Positions 32,953-41,541 of a stretch of 64,000 bases of DNA are shown here, piece by piece (position 1 is the stretch's first letter; each line of letters begins with the position of its first letter). The stretch covers positions 2,108,001-2,172,000 of the forward strand of contig JADJJR010000001.1 in assembly GCA_016706425.1 (NCBI GenBank), given 5' to 3'. Source of the DNA: Elusimicrobiota bacterium (GTDB taxonomy: Bacteria; Elusimicrobiota; Elusimicrobia; FEN-1173). Under the pieces are notes generated by a model that was not told where the DNA came from, did not search any database, and saw only the letters and a list, made by a program, of their open reading frames with translations. A program made the translations under genes and the position numbers.

Positions 32953-35196
32953 ATGCATCTTCCCCGCCTCGCCCTCCTGCCGCCTTTCCTTCGGGAACTG
33001 CTCGCCCGCCGGACGTTGCGCCGCGAGCCGGAAACGGCCCTGGTCATGGACGATCCCACCGAAGTCGACGCCTACGTGGCGGGCGGCCACACCCCGACCA
33101 TGGCCGGCACCTACCTCTTCATGAACGCGCACACCACGCAGACCGTGCCGGGTTGCCGCGCGGTCTTGGATCTGGGGTGCGGCCCGGCCACCCTGCTCTG
33201 CCAAATCGCCGCCATGAACCCGTCCATTCATTTCACGGGCGTGGACCTATCGGCGCCGATGCTCGCGGAGGCGCGGAAGACGGTCCAACGCCATCGGCTG
33301 GACAACGTGCGCCTGGTGCAGGGCGACATCACGCGCTTGACCGATTTCGGCACGGCTTCTTTCGACGGGGTCATCTCGTCTTTCGCGCTCCACCATTTGC
33401 CCCGCCGCGAGGATTTGGACCGGTGCTTCGGGGAAATCAAGCGGGTGCTGCGGCCCGAGGGGGCCCTGTTCATCAACGATTTTGGCCGGCTGAAATCCGT
33501 CAAGTCGGTGGTCCACATGGCGTACCTGACTTCGCGCGACGAACCCTACCTGTTCACGCTGGACAAGGAACGGTCGATGCGCGCCGCCTTCACCTTGGAC
33601 GACTTCCGCGCCCTGGCCAAACGGCACTGGGGCGACCGCATCGAGGTGCGCGGCACGTTCAAGGTGCCGCTCGTTGTCCTGCTTCGAACGCCCCCGCGGC
33701 CCTTGCCCGAAAGCGTGGCCGAAGAATTTCGCGCCCGGCGGGAAGCCCGGCCCGCGCGCGAACGGAGCGACCTCGACGATCTCCGGTTCTTTTTCCGGCT
33801 CAGCGGCGTGACCGAGGACCCCTTCGGCCCCTTTTCCCCTTTGGCGGGGCAGATCGCGAAACTGCGCATGCTCGATTTTGCCACCCTGCCCGTCATCGGG
33901 ACCGTGCACACCGCGCGGGTCACGCGCACCGTCCGGATCCTCCGCTTGGCCGCGCGCGTCCTCGGGCTTTGGGCGCTCTGGCGGGGCGGGGGGTTTCGGC
34001 GGTCCGCGGCGGCGCGGCGGCGCCGGTTTATCGTGCGCCTCGCCGCTGTCCTGCGGGAGGACCTGGGCGCTTTGAAAGGGCCGGTGATGAAATTCGGTCA
34101 AATGGCCAGCTATTTGACCGAGGACCTGCCGCGCCCGCTTCAGCGCGCGCTCCGCCCCCTGCAACGTCGTTCCCCCCCTTTGGACCCGGCGGTGATTCGG
34201 CGGACCGTCGAGGAATCCCTGCGTCGGCCGTTGGGGGAGATTTTCGCCGAATGGCACGACACGCCCATCGCGGCGGCCAGCGTCAGTCAATTGCATTTGG
34301 CCCGTCTGCCGAACGGCCGCTGGGTCGTCGTCAAAGTGCGCTACCCGGGCCTTCTCCGGGCGGTGAAATCGGATTTTTTCCTCCTCCGTTGTTTTGCCCC
34401 GCTGCTGCGCGGGCTGTGGGGGTTGCCCAACGCGCGGGAGCTTTTGGGCGAATTGGAGGAACTGATCACCACGGAATGCGATTTTCAAAAAGCGGGGGCG
34501 TATCAGGAGGAGTTCCGCCGGGCCTTCGCGGACGACCCGGACATGATCGTCCCGCGGGTGTACACGGATCTCACCACCCCGGATGTGCTGACCATGGATT
34601 GTGTGGAAGGAAAAACCTACGAGGAATTCAAGGCGTCGGCCACGCCGGAACAGAAAAACAAGGCGGCCGAGATCGTGTGGCGCATGGCGGCCGTTTCCAT
34701 CAACCGGCACGGCCTTTACAACGCCGACCCGCACCCCGGGAATTATCTCTTCGTGGACGGGAAGGTCGCGTTCCTCGATTTCGGATTCACCAAACGGTTT
34801 TTACCGGCCTTTTTGGCCCTTTGGAAGGAACAGTCCCTGGCCGGATGCGCGGCGGATTTCGAACGTTTCCGCGATGTCAACCGCCGGTTGGGGTACGAGC
34901 GACCGGGGCGATCCATGGATCACCGCGCCATGTACGACACCTACCGCCGTGTCGTCTACCGGGCGTGGATGGACGACCGGTCCTTTCGATTCACGCGCGA
35001 TTTCGTGCGTCAGGAGATTCGTTCCCTCCTGGCCTTGCAACGGGGCGCGAAGGGGGCCCTCCGCATGCCGGTGGAATTCGTCGCGATTCTCCGCCTGCTC
35101 TGGGGCCAGCACGCGCTCCTGGCCGACCTCGGCGCCGAATCCAACTGGCACCGCATCGTGTTTCCCCTGTTGAAAGAACCTTACACCCCGGTCTGA
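32953..35196 (+). CDS. SAM-dependent methyltransferase fused to ABC1/UbiB-type kinase
   Basis: 747 residues. Residues about 60-250 are a class I methyltransferase: AVLDLGCGPATLLCQ (70-84), FTGVDLS (94-100), the acidic ...VQGDI (122-126) and FDGVISSFALHHLP (137-150). A basic linker leads to an ABC1 kinase domain (about 355-745): KFGQ (380-383), AAASVSQLHLARL, ATP lysine 461, NADPHPGNYLF (590-600) and LDFGFTKRF. The kinase half is clearly paralogous to that of the ligase fusion two genes upstream. ATG lies 2 bp after the oxidase stop, so translation is probably coupled. The fusion suggests methylation of a membrane-embedded intermediate presented by the kinase. Confidence 0.85.
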   Translation: MHLPRLALLPPFLRELLARRTLRREPETALVMDDPTEVDAYVAGGHTPTMAGTYLFMNAHTTQTVPGCRAVLDLGCGPATLLCQIAAMNPSIHFTGVDLSAPMLAEARKTVQRHRLDNVRLVQGDITRLTDFGTASFDGVISSFALHHLPRREDLDRCFGEIKRVLRPEGALFINDFGRLKSVKSVVHMAYLTSRDEPYLFTLDKERSMRAAFTLDDFRALAKRHWGDRIEVRGTFKVPLVVLLRTPPRPLPESVAEEFRARREARPARERSDLDDLRFFFRLSGVTEDPFGPFSPLAGQIAKLRMLDFATLPVIGTVHTARVTRTVRILRLAARVLGLWALWRGGGFRRSAAARRRRFIVRLAAVLREDLGALKGPVMKFGQMASYLTEDLPRPLQRALRPLQRRSPPLDPAVIRRTVEESLRRPLGEIFAEWHDTPIAAASVSQLHLARLPNGRWVVVKVRYPGLLRAVKSDFFLLRCFAPLLRGLWGLPNARELLGELEELITTECDFQKAGAYQEEFRRAFADDPDMIVPRVYTDLTTPDVLTMDCVEGKTYEEFKASATPEQKNKAAEIVWRMAAVSINRHGLYNADPHPGNYLFVDGKVAFLDFGFTKRFLPAFLALWKEQSLAGCAADFERFRDVNRRLGYERPGRSMDHRAMYDTYRRVVYRAWMDDRSFRFTRDFVRQEIRSLLALQRGAKGALRMPVEFVAILRLLWGQHALLADLGAESNWHRIVFPLLKEPYTPV

Positions 35197-36317
35197 GCCC
35201 CGGGGCGGATTTTCCACCGCGCGAGGTAATAACGCACGATCGCGGGCAACACCGTGTCCATGGGCGGCAAAGGCACCCCCGCCGCTTCCAGGGTTTGTCG
35301 CGACCGCGTGTTGTCGAACACCAGCCGGGAACCCAAGTAACTCAAAAAATGTGGGAGGTTCTTGAATTGCGTTCGTTGTTTTTGGGGGCCCACCCGGGCC
35401 AACAGGGGCACCATCGCCTGGAAGAAGGCCCACGGAATGCGTCGGGGGTCGCGCACGGCGACCCCGTTCTCCCGGTAAAGCGCGGGCAGGCGCTCCACAT
35501 AGGTTTCGAGGGGCCAGGCCCCGTCGGGGCCGGCGCTCAAATTCAAGACGCGGCCGATCCACCCCGGCCGGCCCAGCGACGCCGTCACGGCCCGCGCCAC
35601 GTAATCGGCGGGAACCACATCCAGCCGGAACCCCGGCAAGCGGGGCACCCATCCCCCGCCCGCGCGGCCGCTCAACATTTCCATCAAGTGGTAGAAAATT
35701 TGGAAGCTCCGCACCCGGCCCGTTCGGGAATCCCCGACCACCATGCTGGGCCGGTGGACGGTGACCGGGAGACCGCCTTCGGCGGCCATCATCACTTGAT
35801 CCTCCGCTTCCGCCTTGGAGGATTCGTAGGTGTTGTGGAAATCGCGGGACCCCAAGATCCAATCTTCGGGTAAAGGGCCCTTGAGCTTTCCACCAACGCC
35901 AACGGTGCTGATGTATTCAAATTTTTGAAGGGGGGCGACGGCCGCGAATTCCAAGGCGCGGAGGGTGGTGGCCACCGAGGACCGATGGGCCTCTTCGCGG
36001 GACATGTTGACCTTGACGTTGGCCGCCCCGTGGAGCATGTGGGTCGTCGTTTGGAGCAACGCGGTGTGATCCCGGGGCGAAAGGCCCAAATTCTCGGCGG
36101 TCACATCCCCCGCCACAGCGGTCACGCGCGCCAGTTGCTCTTCGGTCGCCCCGTCCTCTCGCCAGTAATCGCGCAGGTCGTCCAGCCGCTGGGGAACGGT
36201 TTGATTCGGGGCGGGCCGGAGAAGGAGCACGATCTCCCATTGAGGGTCTTTCAGCAACTCCGCGGCCACCGCGGAACCGATCACGCCGGCGCCGCCGGTG
36301 ATGAGGATTTTTTTCAT
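35181..36317 (-). CDS. NAD(P)-dependent thioester-reductase-like SDR (male-sterility/NAD_binding_4 type)
   Basis: 378 residues. Extended short-chain dehydrogenase: ILITGGAGVIGSAVAAELL binds the cofactor, AANVKVN and YISTVGVGG follow, and YESSKAEAE supplies the Tyr-Lys pair, then VHRPSMVVGDS. The form is that of fatty-acyl or peptidyl thioester reductases, which release carboxyl thioesters as aldehydes or alcohols; a nucleotide-sugar epimerase is less likely. It converges on the methyltransferase-kinase fusion with a 16-bp overlap of 3' ends. With the acyl-CoA ligase it could form an activation-reduction pair. Confidence 0.75.
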   Translation of the reverse strand: MKKILITGGAGVIGSAVAAELLKDPQWEIVLLLRPAPNQTVPQRLDDLRDYWREDGATEEQLARVTAVAGDVTAENLGLSPRDHTALLQTTTHMLHGAANVKVNMSREEAHRSSVATTLRALEFAAVAPLQKFEYISTVGVGGKLKGPLPEDWILGSRDFHNTYESSKAEAEDQVMMAAEGGLPVTVHRPSMVVGDSRTGRVRSFQIFYHLMEMLSGRAGGGWVPRLPGFRLDVVPADYVARAVTASLGRPGWIGRVLNLSAGPDGAWPLETYVERLPALYRENGVAVRDPRRIPWAFFQAMVPLLARVGPQKQRTQFKNLPHFLSYLGSRLVFDNTRSRQTLEAAGVPLPPMDTVLPAIVRYYLARWKIRPGAQTGV

Positions 36318-36420
36318 GGGAGAAAAGGAGAGGAAGGGTCCGCGAAGGATGGCACGCGCGGGGCGCGCCTCGCTTTAGCGAGGCAGGGTCTCCCCAGGCA
36401 CTCCCGAATTGAAAATAAAA

Positions 36421-36440
36421 TGCGTGCCGGGGGGGACTTG
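36421..36440 (-). repeat. Partial duplicate of tRNA-Arg 3' end
   Basis: Positions 36421-36440 match 36586-36605 (acceptor and T-arm 3' part of the tRNA) at 19 of 20 bases. An inverted near-copy of the T-arm (14 of 15, one G missing) lies at 36541-36555. No integrase is nearby. Confidence 0.75.
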
Positions 36441-36490
36441 TCCTCCCCCGCGCCTTCGGCGCTCCGCCAGACCCGGCCGGTCCGCCTGCC

Positions 36491-36512
36491 GCCCGGCTTT
36501 CGCCGGGCTTTT
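36491..36512 (+). terminator. Terminator-like hairpin
   Basis: GCCCGGC (36491-36497), a TTTC loop, GCCGGGC (36502-36508), then TTTTCT, on the plus strand. No plus-strand gene ends here, so its client is unclear; it may be part of the larger structured region. Confidence 0.4.
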
Positions 36513-36587
36513 CTGCCTTCCGTGGCAGCGGCGGACTCGGCTTCAAGTCCCCCAGTCATTCCGGTGGGGAAGATGCGTTCCAATATG

Positions 36588-36661
<74 letters not shown>

Positions 36662-36808
36662 AAAATCAAGGTACATCTGGTTTCCGCGCTATCGCGCTCC
36701 AACCATTCCCTCCGCTCCCCCGCGTCGGTCACAGGCACAAAATGAAAGGTTGCTTCGGTTGTTCCCGCCACGAACATCATTCCGGTTCCGGGGAACTTTT
36801 GGATTTTA
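36662..36808. other. 147-bp gap between tRNA-Arg and alaS with tRNA 5'-end repeat
   Basis: No gene. The 13-mer ACAGGCACAAAAT, which spans the tRNA 5' end and its flank at 36654-36666, recurs exactly at 36731-36743. I see no clear alaS terminator. Confidence 0.6.
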
Positions 36809-39466
36809 CTATTTCCTTAGGATTTCGGGCAGCTGCTTGAGCAGGTCGTCGACGGAGACCGTCGCCTTGCCGCCGCCCTGGGCGAAGTCGGGGCGCCCGC
36901 CGCCGCGGCCGCTGATCTTCCCCGCCAAGGCTTGGGCGATTTTTCCGGCGTGCCACCCGGCCTGGGTGTGTCCGGCGGGCAAGGCCACCACGAAAGCGAT
37001 TTTCTCCGCGCCCCCGCTGACGACGATGACGCCCGCGTCGGGGGACTTTTCCTTGAGTCGGTCCGATAAAGACCGCAGGGATTTCTCATCCAGATCCGCC
37101 GCCGCCTGAACCACCCAACGGGCACCGCCGATGTCCTTGGCCTCGGACGAACCGGACGCGCCGCCCTGGGCGGATTTCAATTTGGCCTCTTCCAGTTCCT
37201 TCGCCAATTGCCGGTTCCTGTCCAGGGCTTGGTCGAGGCGCTTGATCATATCGGTCCGGGACACCTTGAACCGCCCCGCCACCTCGTTGACGTCCCGTTC
37301 CAAACCGTAAACATACTCCAAGGCTTTCAGCCCGGCCACCGCCTCCAACCGCCGGACGCCGGCCCCGATGGAGGATTCCGCGACGATTTTGATCAAACCG
37401 ATCTCGCCGGTGCGCAGAACGTGAATCCCGCCGCACACTTCCGTGGTCGCCTCGCCGAACTTCACCACGCGGACCTTGTCGCCGTATTTGTCGCCGAAAA
37501 ACGCCATGGCCCCGGCGGACTGGGCCTCGGGCAGGGACATTTCGGGCACCCGTTCGGGGCGCGCGATGTCGCGCAGGACGTTCGCGTTGGCGTCGGCTTC
37601 AATCTTTTGAATCTCCTCCGCCGTGGGCGTGCCCGTGTGGGTATAGTCGAAACGCAATTTCTCCGGCGTGACCGTGGAGCCGGCCTGGGTGACGTGGGCG
37701 CCCAACACCCGCCGCAGGGCCGCGTGCAACAAGTGGGTCGCGGTGTGGTGGCGCATAATCGACTCACGCCTCGAACCCGCCACCGTGGCCGTTACGGTGG
37801 GTTCTCCTGTTTCGGGACCCGCCCTTTTTGTAAACCGACCGCTGGTGACTCGAACGCGATGAACAATCAATCCTTCGACGGGCTTTTGAGTATCGAGAAC
37901 ATCGGCCTTCCCGTGGGCGTTGGCAATTGTCCCGGTATCGCCCACCGGCCCGCCGCCTTCGGGATAAAAGGGGGTTTCGCTTAAAACAATCTCCCCCTCC
38001 TCGCCTTGAGCCAGGTCATCAATTTCTTTGCCGTCTTTAAGGATCGCGAGGACACGGGTTTTGGGAATCAGGGAAGTGTCGTATCCTTTAAACGCCGTGT
38101 CACCGACGCGCCGATGAAGTCCGGCGTAAAATCCGGTGTCCTCCTGGCCCGAACCCTTCCAGGCCCCGCGCGCGGTTTCCTGGGCGTCCCGGCGGGCGGT
38201 CTCCAATTCCTTTTCGTCAAACGACAGGCCGCGCTCCGCCAACATGTCGCGCGTCATGTCGGGCGGAAACCCGTGCGTGTCGTAGAGGCGGAAGACCTCC
38301 GCGCCCGAAACGGTTTTGCGGCCCGCGGCCCGGGCCTCTTTCGCCAAATCCTCCAGGCGGGCGGTGCCGCTCTCGAGGGTTTCGAAGAAGCGCTCCTCTT
38401 CCTGGCGGACCAGGGCCACGATGTTGGGTCGCTTGGCCGTCAAGTCGGGATAGGCCCCGCTCATTTGCGTCACAACCGCGTCGGCCAAAAGATGCAGAAA
38501 GGGGGTCGCGCGGCCGTTCTGGCGGCCGTGGCGGACCGCGCGGCGAATAAGCCGGCGAAGGACGTACCCGCGGCCCTCGTTGGAAGGAATGATGCCGTCG
38601 GCGATCATGAAGGTCGAGGCCCGGGCGTGGTCGGGGATCAGACGAAAGGGCGCCAGGGCGTTGCCCGCGAGGCCCTCCGAGGACTTGCCCAAAATCTGTT
38701 CCGTTTGGCGGATCAAGGGCTGGAACAGGTCCGTTTCAAAATTGGTGAACACCCCCTGGACCACCGCCGTGAGGCGCTCAAGGCCCATGCCGGTGTCGAT
38801 GTTCTTTTTCGGCAGGGGTTTGAGCGAGCCGTCCTCCTGGCGGTCAAACTGCGTGAACACGTTGTTCCACACTTCCATCCAGCGGTCGCAATCGTTTTCC
38901 GGGCGGCAGGCGGCGCCGGCGCCGCAGGTGCAGAGCGCGGGGCCCTTGTCGTAAAGGATCTCCGAGCACGGGCCGCAGGGACCCGTGGGACCCATGTTCC
39001 AAAAATTGGTGTCGGCCCCCATGCGCACGATTTTCGATTCGGGTTGGAATTTCTTCCACAGGTCGAAGGCCTCGTCGTCCTCGTTGTAAACCGTGGAATA
39101 CAACCGTTTCCCGTCCAACCCCATCTCCCGGGTCAGGAAATCCCACGCCCAGGCGACGGCCTCGGTCTTGAAATAATCGCCGAAGGAAAAATTGCCGAGC
39201 ATTTCAAAAAAAGTCAAATGGCGCGCGGTGAAGCCCACCCGTTCGATGTCGGTTGTGCGCAGGCATTTCTGCGAGGACACCGCCCGGCCGCCCTTCAGCA
39301 CCTTTTGCCCGAGGAAGTAGGGTTTGAACTGCACCATGCCGGCCGAGGTGAAGAGGAGCGTCGGGTCCGACGACGGGATGAGGCTGTCCGAGGGGACGCG
39401 GGTGTGGCGCCGGGGCGCCGCCTCGAAAAAGGAAAGGAATTTTTCGCGGATGACGTTGCCGTTCAT
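36809..39466 (-). CDS. alaS: Alanyl-tRNA synthetase
   Basis: 885 residues, full length. Class II catalytic core with LLFTSAGMVQFKPYFLG, TRHLTFFEMLGNFSFGDYFK-type motif 2 region and MGPTGPCGPCSEI. The editing domain is complete, with the zinc-binding HHTATHLLH set and the later CGGIHV. A coiled region (about 720-765) and the C-terminal oligomerisation domain follow, ending GRGGGRPDFAQGG and VDDLLKQLPEILRK. Charges tRNA-Ala and edits mischarged Ser/Gly. Seven bases after purH, last gene of the rib-nusB-lig operon. Confidence 0.97.
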   Translation of the reverse strand: MNGNVIREKFLSFFEAAPRRHTRVPSDSLIPSSDPTLLFTSAGMVQFKPYFLGQKVLKGGRAVSSQKCLRTTDIERVGFTARHLTFFEMLGNFSFGDYFKTEAVAWAWDFLTREMGLDGKRLYSTVYNEDDEAFDLWKKFQPESKIVRMGADTNFWNMGPTGPCGPCSEILYDKGPALCTCGAGAACRPENDCDRWMEVWNNVFTQFDRQEDGSLKPLPKKNIDTGMGLERLTAVVQGVFTNFETDLFQPLIRQTEQILGKSSEGLAGNALAPFRLIPDHARASTFMIADGIIPSNEGRGYVLRRLIRRAVRHGRQNGRATPFLHLLADAVVTQMSGAYPDLTAKRPNIVALVRQEEERFFETLESGTARLEDLAKEARAAGRKTVSGAEVFRLYDTHGFPPDMTRDMLAERGLSFDEKELETARRDAQETARGAWKGSGQEDTGFYAGLHRRVGDTAFKGYDTSLIPKTRVLAILKDGKEIDDLAQGEEGEIVLSETPFYPEGGGPVGDTGTIANAHGKADVLDTQKPVEGLIVHRVRVTSGRFTKRAGPETGEPTVTATVAGSRRESIMRHHTATHLLHAALRRVLGAHVTQAGSTVTPEKLRFDYTHTGTPTAEEIQKIEADANANVLRDIARPERVPEMSLPEAQSAGAMAFFGDKYGDKVRVVKFGEATTEVCGGIHVLRTGEIGLIKIVAESSIGAGVRRLEAVAGLKALEYVYGLERDVNEVAGRFKVSRTDMIKRLDQALDRNRQLAKELEEAKLKSAQGGASGSSEAKDIGGARWVVQAAADLDEKSLRSLSDRLKEKSPDAGVIVVSGGAEKIAFVVALPAGHTQAGWHAGKIAQALAGKISGRGGGRPDFAQGGGKATVSVDDLLKQLPEILRK

Positions 39467-39473
39467 GGGCGGC

Positions 39474-41036
39474 TCAATGGCGGAAGTGCCGGACGTTGGT
39501 GATCACCATGGCCAGCCCGTGCTCGTTGGCGGCGGCCACGGAATCCTCATCGCGCACGCTGCCGCCGGGTTGAATGATGGCCGAAACGCCCATTTTCGCC
39601 GCCTCGTCCACCGTGTCCCGGAAGGGGAAGAACCCGTCCGAGGCCAGGACCAGCGGCGGCGGCGTTTTGCCCACGGCGGGCACCTGCAACTTCATGTGCG
39701 CCACCTTGAGGGAATCGATCCGCGACATTTGCCCCGCGCCGATGCCCGCCGTGACGCGGCCCCGGGCGAGCACGATGGCGTTGGATTTGACCTGTTTGGC
39801 CACCTGCCAGGCGAAGGCCAGGGAGAGCTGCTCCTCGGGCGACGGCGCCCGGCGGGAGACGACCTTCATTTCCAGGGGGCGCGGCGCGTCCTGCTCCTGC
39901 ACCAGGAACCCGCCCGAGATGCGGCGGATGTCCCATTCGTAGGGGTCGGCCAAAAGGGTCGGCTGTTCCAGCAAACGCAAATTGGCTTTCTTGCCGAGAA
40001 TGTCCCGGGCGTCGGCGTGGAAGCCCGGGGCGATCACGCACTCCAAAAAGAGCTTCGCGAGCTCCTGGGCGGTCTCGCCGTCCACGGAGCGGTTGAACCC
40101 CACGATGCCGCCGAACGCCGAGAGGGAATCGGCGCCGTGAGCCTGGCGGAAGGCGTCGGCCAACCCGTCGGCCTCGGCGACCCCGCAGGGGTTGTTGTGT
40201 TTGATGACCACGGCCGCCGGGTTCGCGAACGAGGAAACCAGCCGCCAGGCGGCGTCGCAGTCCATGTAGTTGTTGAAAGACACCTGCTTGCCCTGCAGGA
40301 CTTTCGCCCCCACCACGCCCCAGGCGCGGGTGCCCGACTCCTGGTACAACGCGGCTTTCTGATGGGGGTTTTCGCCGTAGCGAAGCTCCTGCTTTTTGCG
40401 CAGGGCCGGCGCCAGCTCCGCGGGGAACTCCTTCACCTGGGCCTTTTGACGGAAGACCCCGGCGATCACCGCGTCGTAATGGGCCGTGTGCCCGAAAGCC
40501 TTGGCCGCCAGCCGGCGGCGGGTCTCCTGGGACAGCTTGCCGCGCTCGTTGAGCTCCTCGAGAACCCCCGGGTAATCCTCGGGGTCGCAGAGGGTCGCCA
40601 CGTGGGTGTGGTTTTTGGCCGAGGCGCGGATCAGGGCCGAGCCGCCGATGTCGATGTACTCCAGCATTTCGTCTTCGGGCAGGGTCGAGTCGCCGCAGAC
40701 GCTTTCAAAGGGGTAAAGGTTGACGACGACCAGGTCGATGGGCGGAATGCCGTGTTTTTCCATGTCCCGGCTGTGGGTTTCCTTGTTGCGCAGGGCCAGC
40801 AGACCGCCAAAGACTTTGGGGTGGAGCGTTTTGACGCGACCATCGAGGATTTCGGGGAAACCGGTGAGGTCCGAGACCTCGGTGACCTTGATTTCGGCCT
40901 GGCGCAGGGATTTCGCGGTGCCGCCGGTGGAGAGGATCTCCACCCCGAGGTTGGACAGCCCGTGGGCCAACTCGACCACGCCGTCCTTGCTGGACACCGA
41001 AATCAACGCCCGTCGTATTTCACAGGTCTTCGCCAT
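39474..41036 (-). CDS. purH: Bifunctional AICAR formyltransferase/IMP cyclohydrolase
   Basis: Last two steps of de novo IMP synthesis, 520 residues. N-terminal IMP cyclohydrolase: ALISVSSKDGVVELAHGL, EILSTGGTAKSL, GRVKTLHPKVFGGLL and VVNLYPF. C-terminal transformylase: ELRYGENPHQKAALY, VVIKHNNPCGVA, and the terminal GFFPFRDTVDEAAKMGV then IIQPGGSVRDED. The ATG at 41036 has an AAGGGG site; it overlaps the 3' end of recX by 17 bp. Confidence 0.97.
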   Translation of the reverse strand: MAKTCEIRRALISVSSKDGVVELAHGLSNLGVEILSTGGTAKSLRQAEIKVTEVSDLTGFPEILDGRVKTLHPKVFGGLLALRNKETHSRDMEKHGIPPIDLVVVNLYPFESVCGDSTLPEDEMLEYIDIGGSALIRASAKNHTHVATLCDPEDYPGVLEELNERGKLSQETRRRLAAKAFGHTAHYDAVIAGVFRQKAQVKEFPAELAPALRKKQELRYGENPHQKAALYQESGTRAWGVVGAKVLQGKQVSFNNYMDCDAAWRLVSSFANPAAVVIKHNNPCGVAEADGLADAFRQAHGADSLSAFGGIVGFNRSVDGETAQELAKLFLECVIAPGFHADARDILGKKANLRLLEQPTLLADPYEWDIRRISGGFLVQEQDAPRPLEMKVVSRRAPSPEEQLSLAFAWQVAKQVKSNAIVLARGRVTAGIGAGQMSRIDSLKVAHMKLQVPAVGKTPPPLVLASDGFFPFRDTVDEAAKMGVSAIIQPGGSVRDEDSVAAANEHGLAMVITNVRHFRH

Positions 41037-41532
41037 TGTCGTCCCCTTTGAGAAAAGTCCGCAACACCCGCCGAATGTCGTCCGCGTCGAACCCCTGTCG
41101 CGCCAAGGCACCAAAAGCCCGCCGTTCCGCGGTGCGCGCGTCCAGGCGCGCGAATGATTTTTTTTTCTTGTCCAGGACCCGGCGGATTCGGTCTTCCACG
41201 GATTCCGTTCCCGGCGAGGCCAGAGCGGCCTCCACGTCGTCTTTCGGCAACCCCCGCCGCAGCAACTCGCGGCGCACGCGGGGATCCCCGCGACCGGACC
41301 GCCGGTGGCTCTCCGTCAGTCCCCGGGCCAACGCCGCGTCGTCCAAAAGCCGAAGCTCTTTAAGGCGCGCGACGGTCCGGTCCACCACCGGAACCGGGAA
41401 TCCTTTTTCCGCCAACCGCGCGGCCATTTCCTTCGCGGCGCGCGCGCGGAACTTGAGCCAATACAGGGCCCGGTCCATGGCCGAACGATAAAGAGCGTCT
41501 TCAGTGGGTTCCGTCACCGGTAAGTCGGCCAT
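41020..41532 (-). CDS. recX: RecX family regulatory protein
   Basis: 170 residues made of repeated three-helix units: AMDRALYWLKFRARAAKEMA, VVDRTVARLKELRLLDDAAL, GDPRVRRELLRRGLPKDDVE and a terminal RQGFDADDIRRVLR. RecX caps and destabilises RecA filaments. recA itself is not in the window, whereas recX often follows it; here it sits between ligA and purH. Confidence 0.85.
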   Translation of the reverse strand: MADLPVTEPTEDALYRSAMDRALYWLKFRARAAKEMAARLAEKGFPVPVVDRTVARLKELRLLDDAALARGLTESHRRSGRGDPRVRRELLRRGLPKDDVEAALASPGTESVEDRIRRVLDKKKKSFARLDARTAERRAFGALARQGFDADDIRRVLRTFLKGDDNGEDL

Positions 41533-41541
41533 TGTAACAAA

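Larger units (their letters stand above)
36318..36587. other. Structured non-coding region downstream of tRNA-Arg
   Basis: About 270 bp with no credible gene. Several short hairpins are packed here: CCTCGC-TTTA-GCGAGG near 36369-36384, GCGCC-TTC-GGCGC near 36451, and a larger dyad from GTCCGCC to GGCGGAC around 36480-36536. It also carries two partial copies of the tRNA 3' end (36421-36440 direct, 36541-36555 inverted). Confidence 0.6.

Noticed and set aside
31894..35196. 1100-codon frame suggesting an oxidase-methyltransferase-kinase triple fusion
   Set aside because: The first 353 codons are an out-of-frame reading of the flavoprotein gene, which has its own stop at 32950; the methyltransferase starts at 32953.
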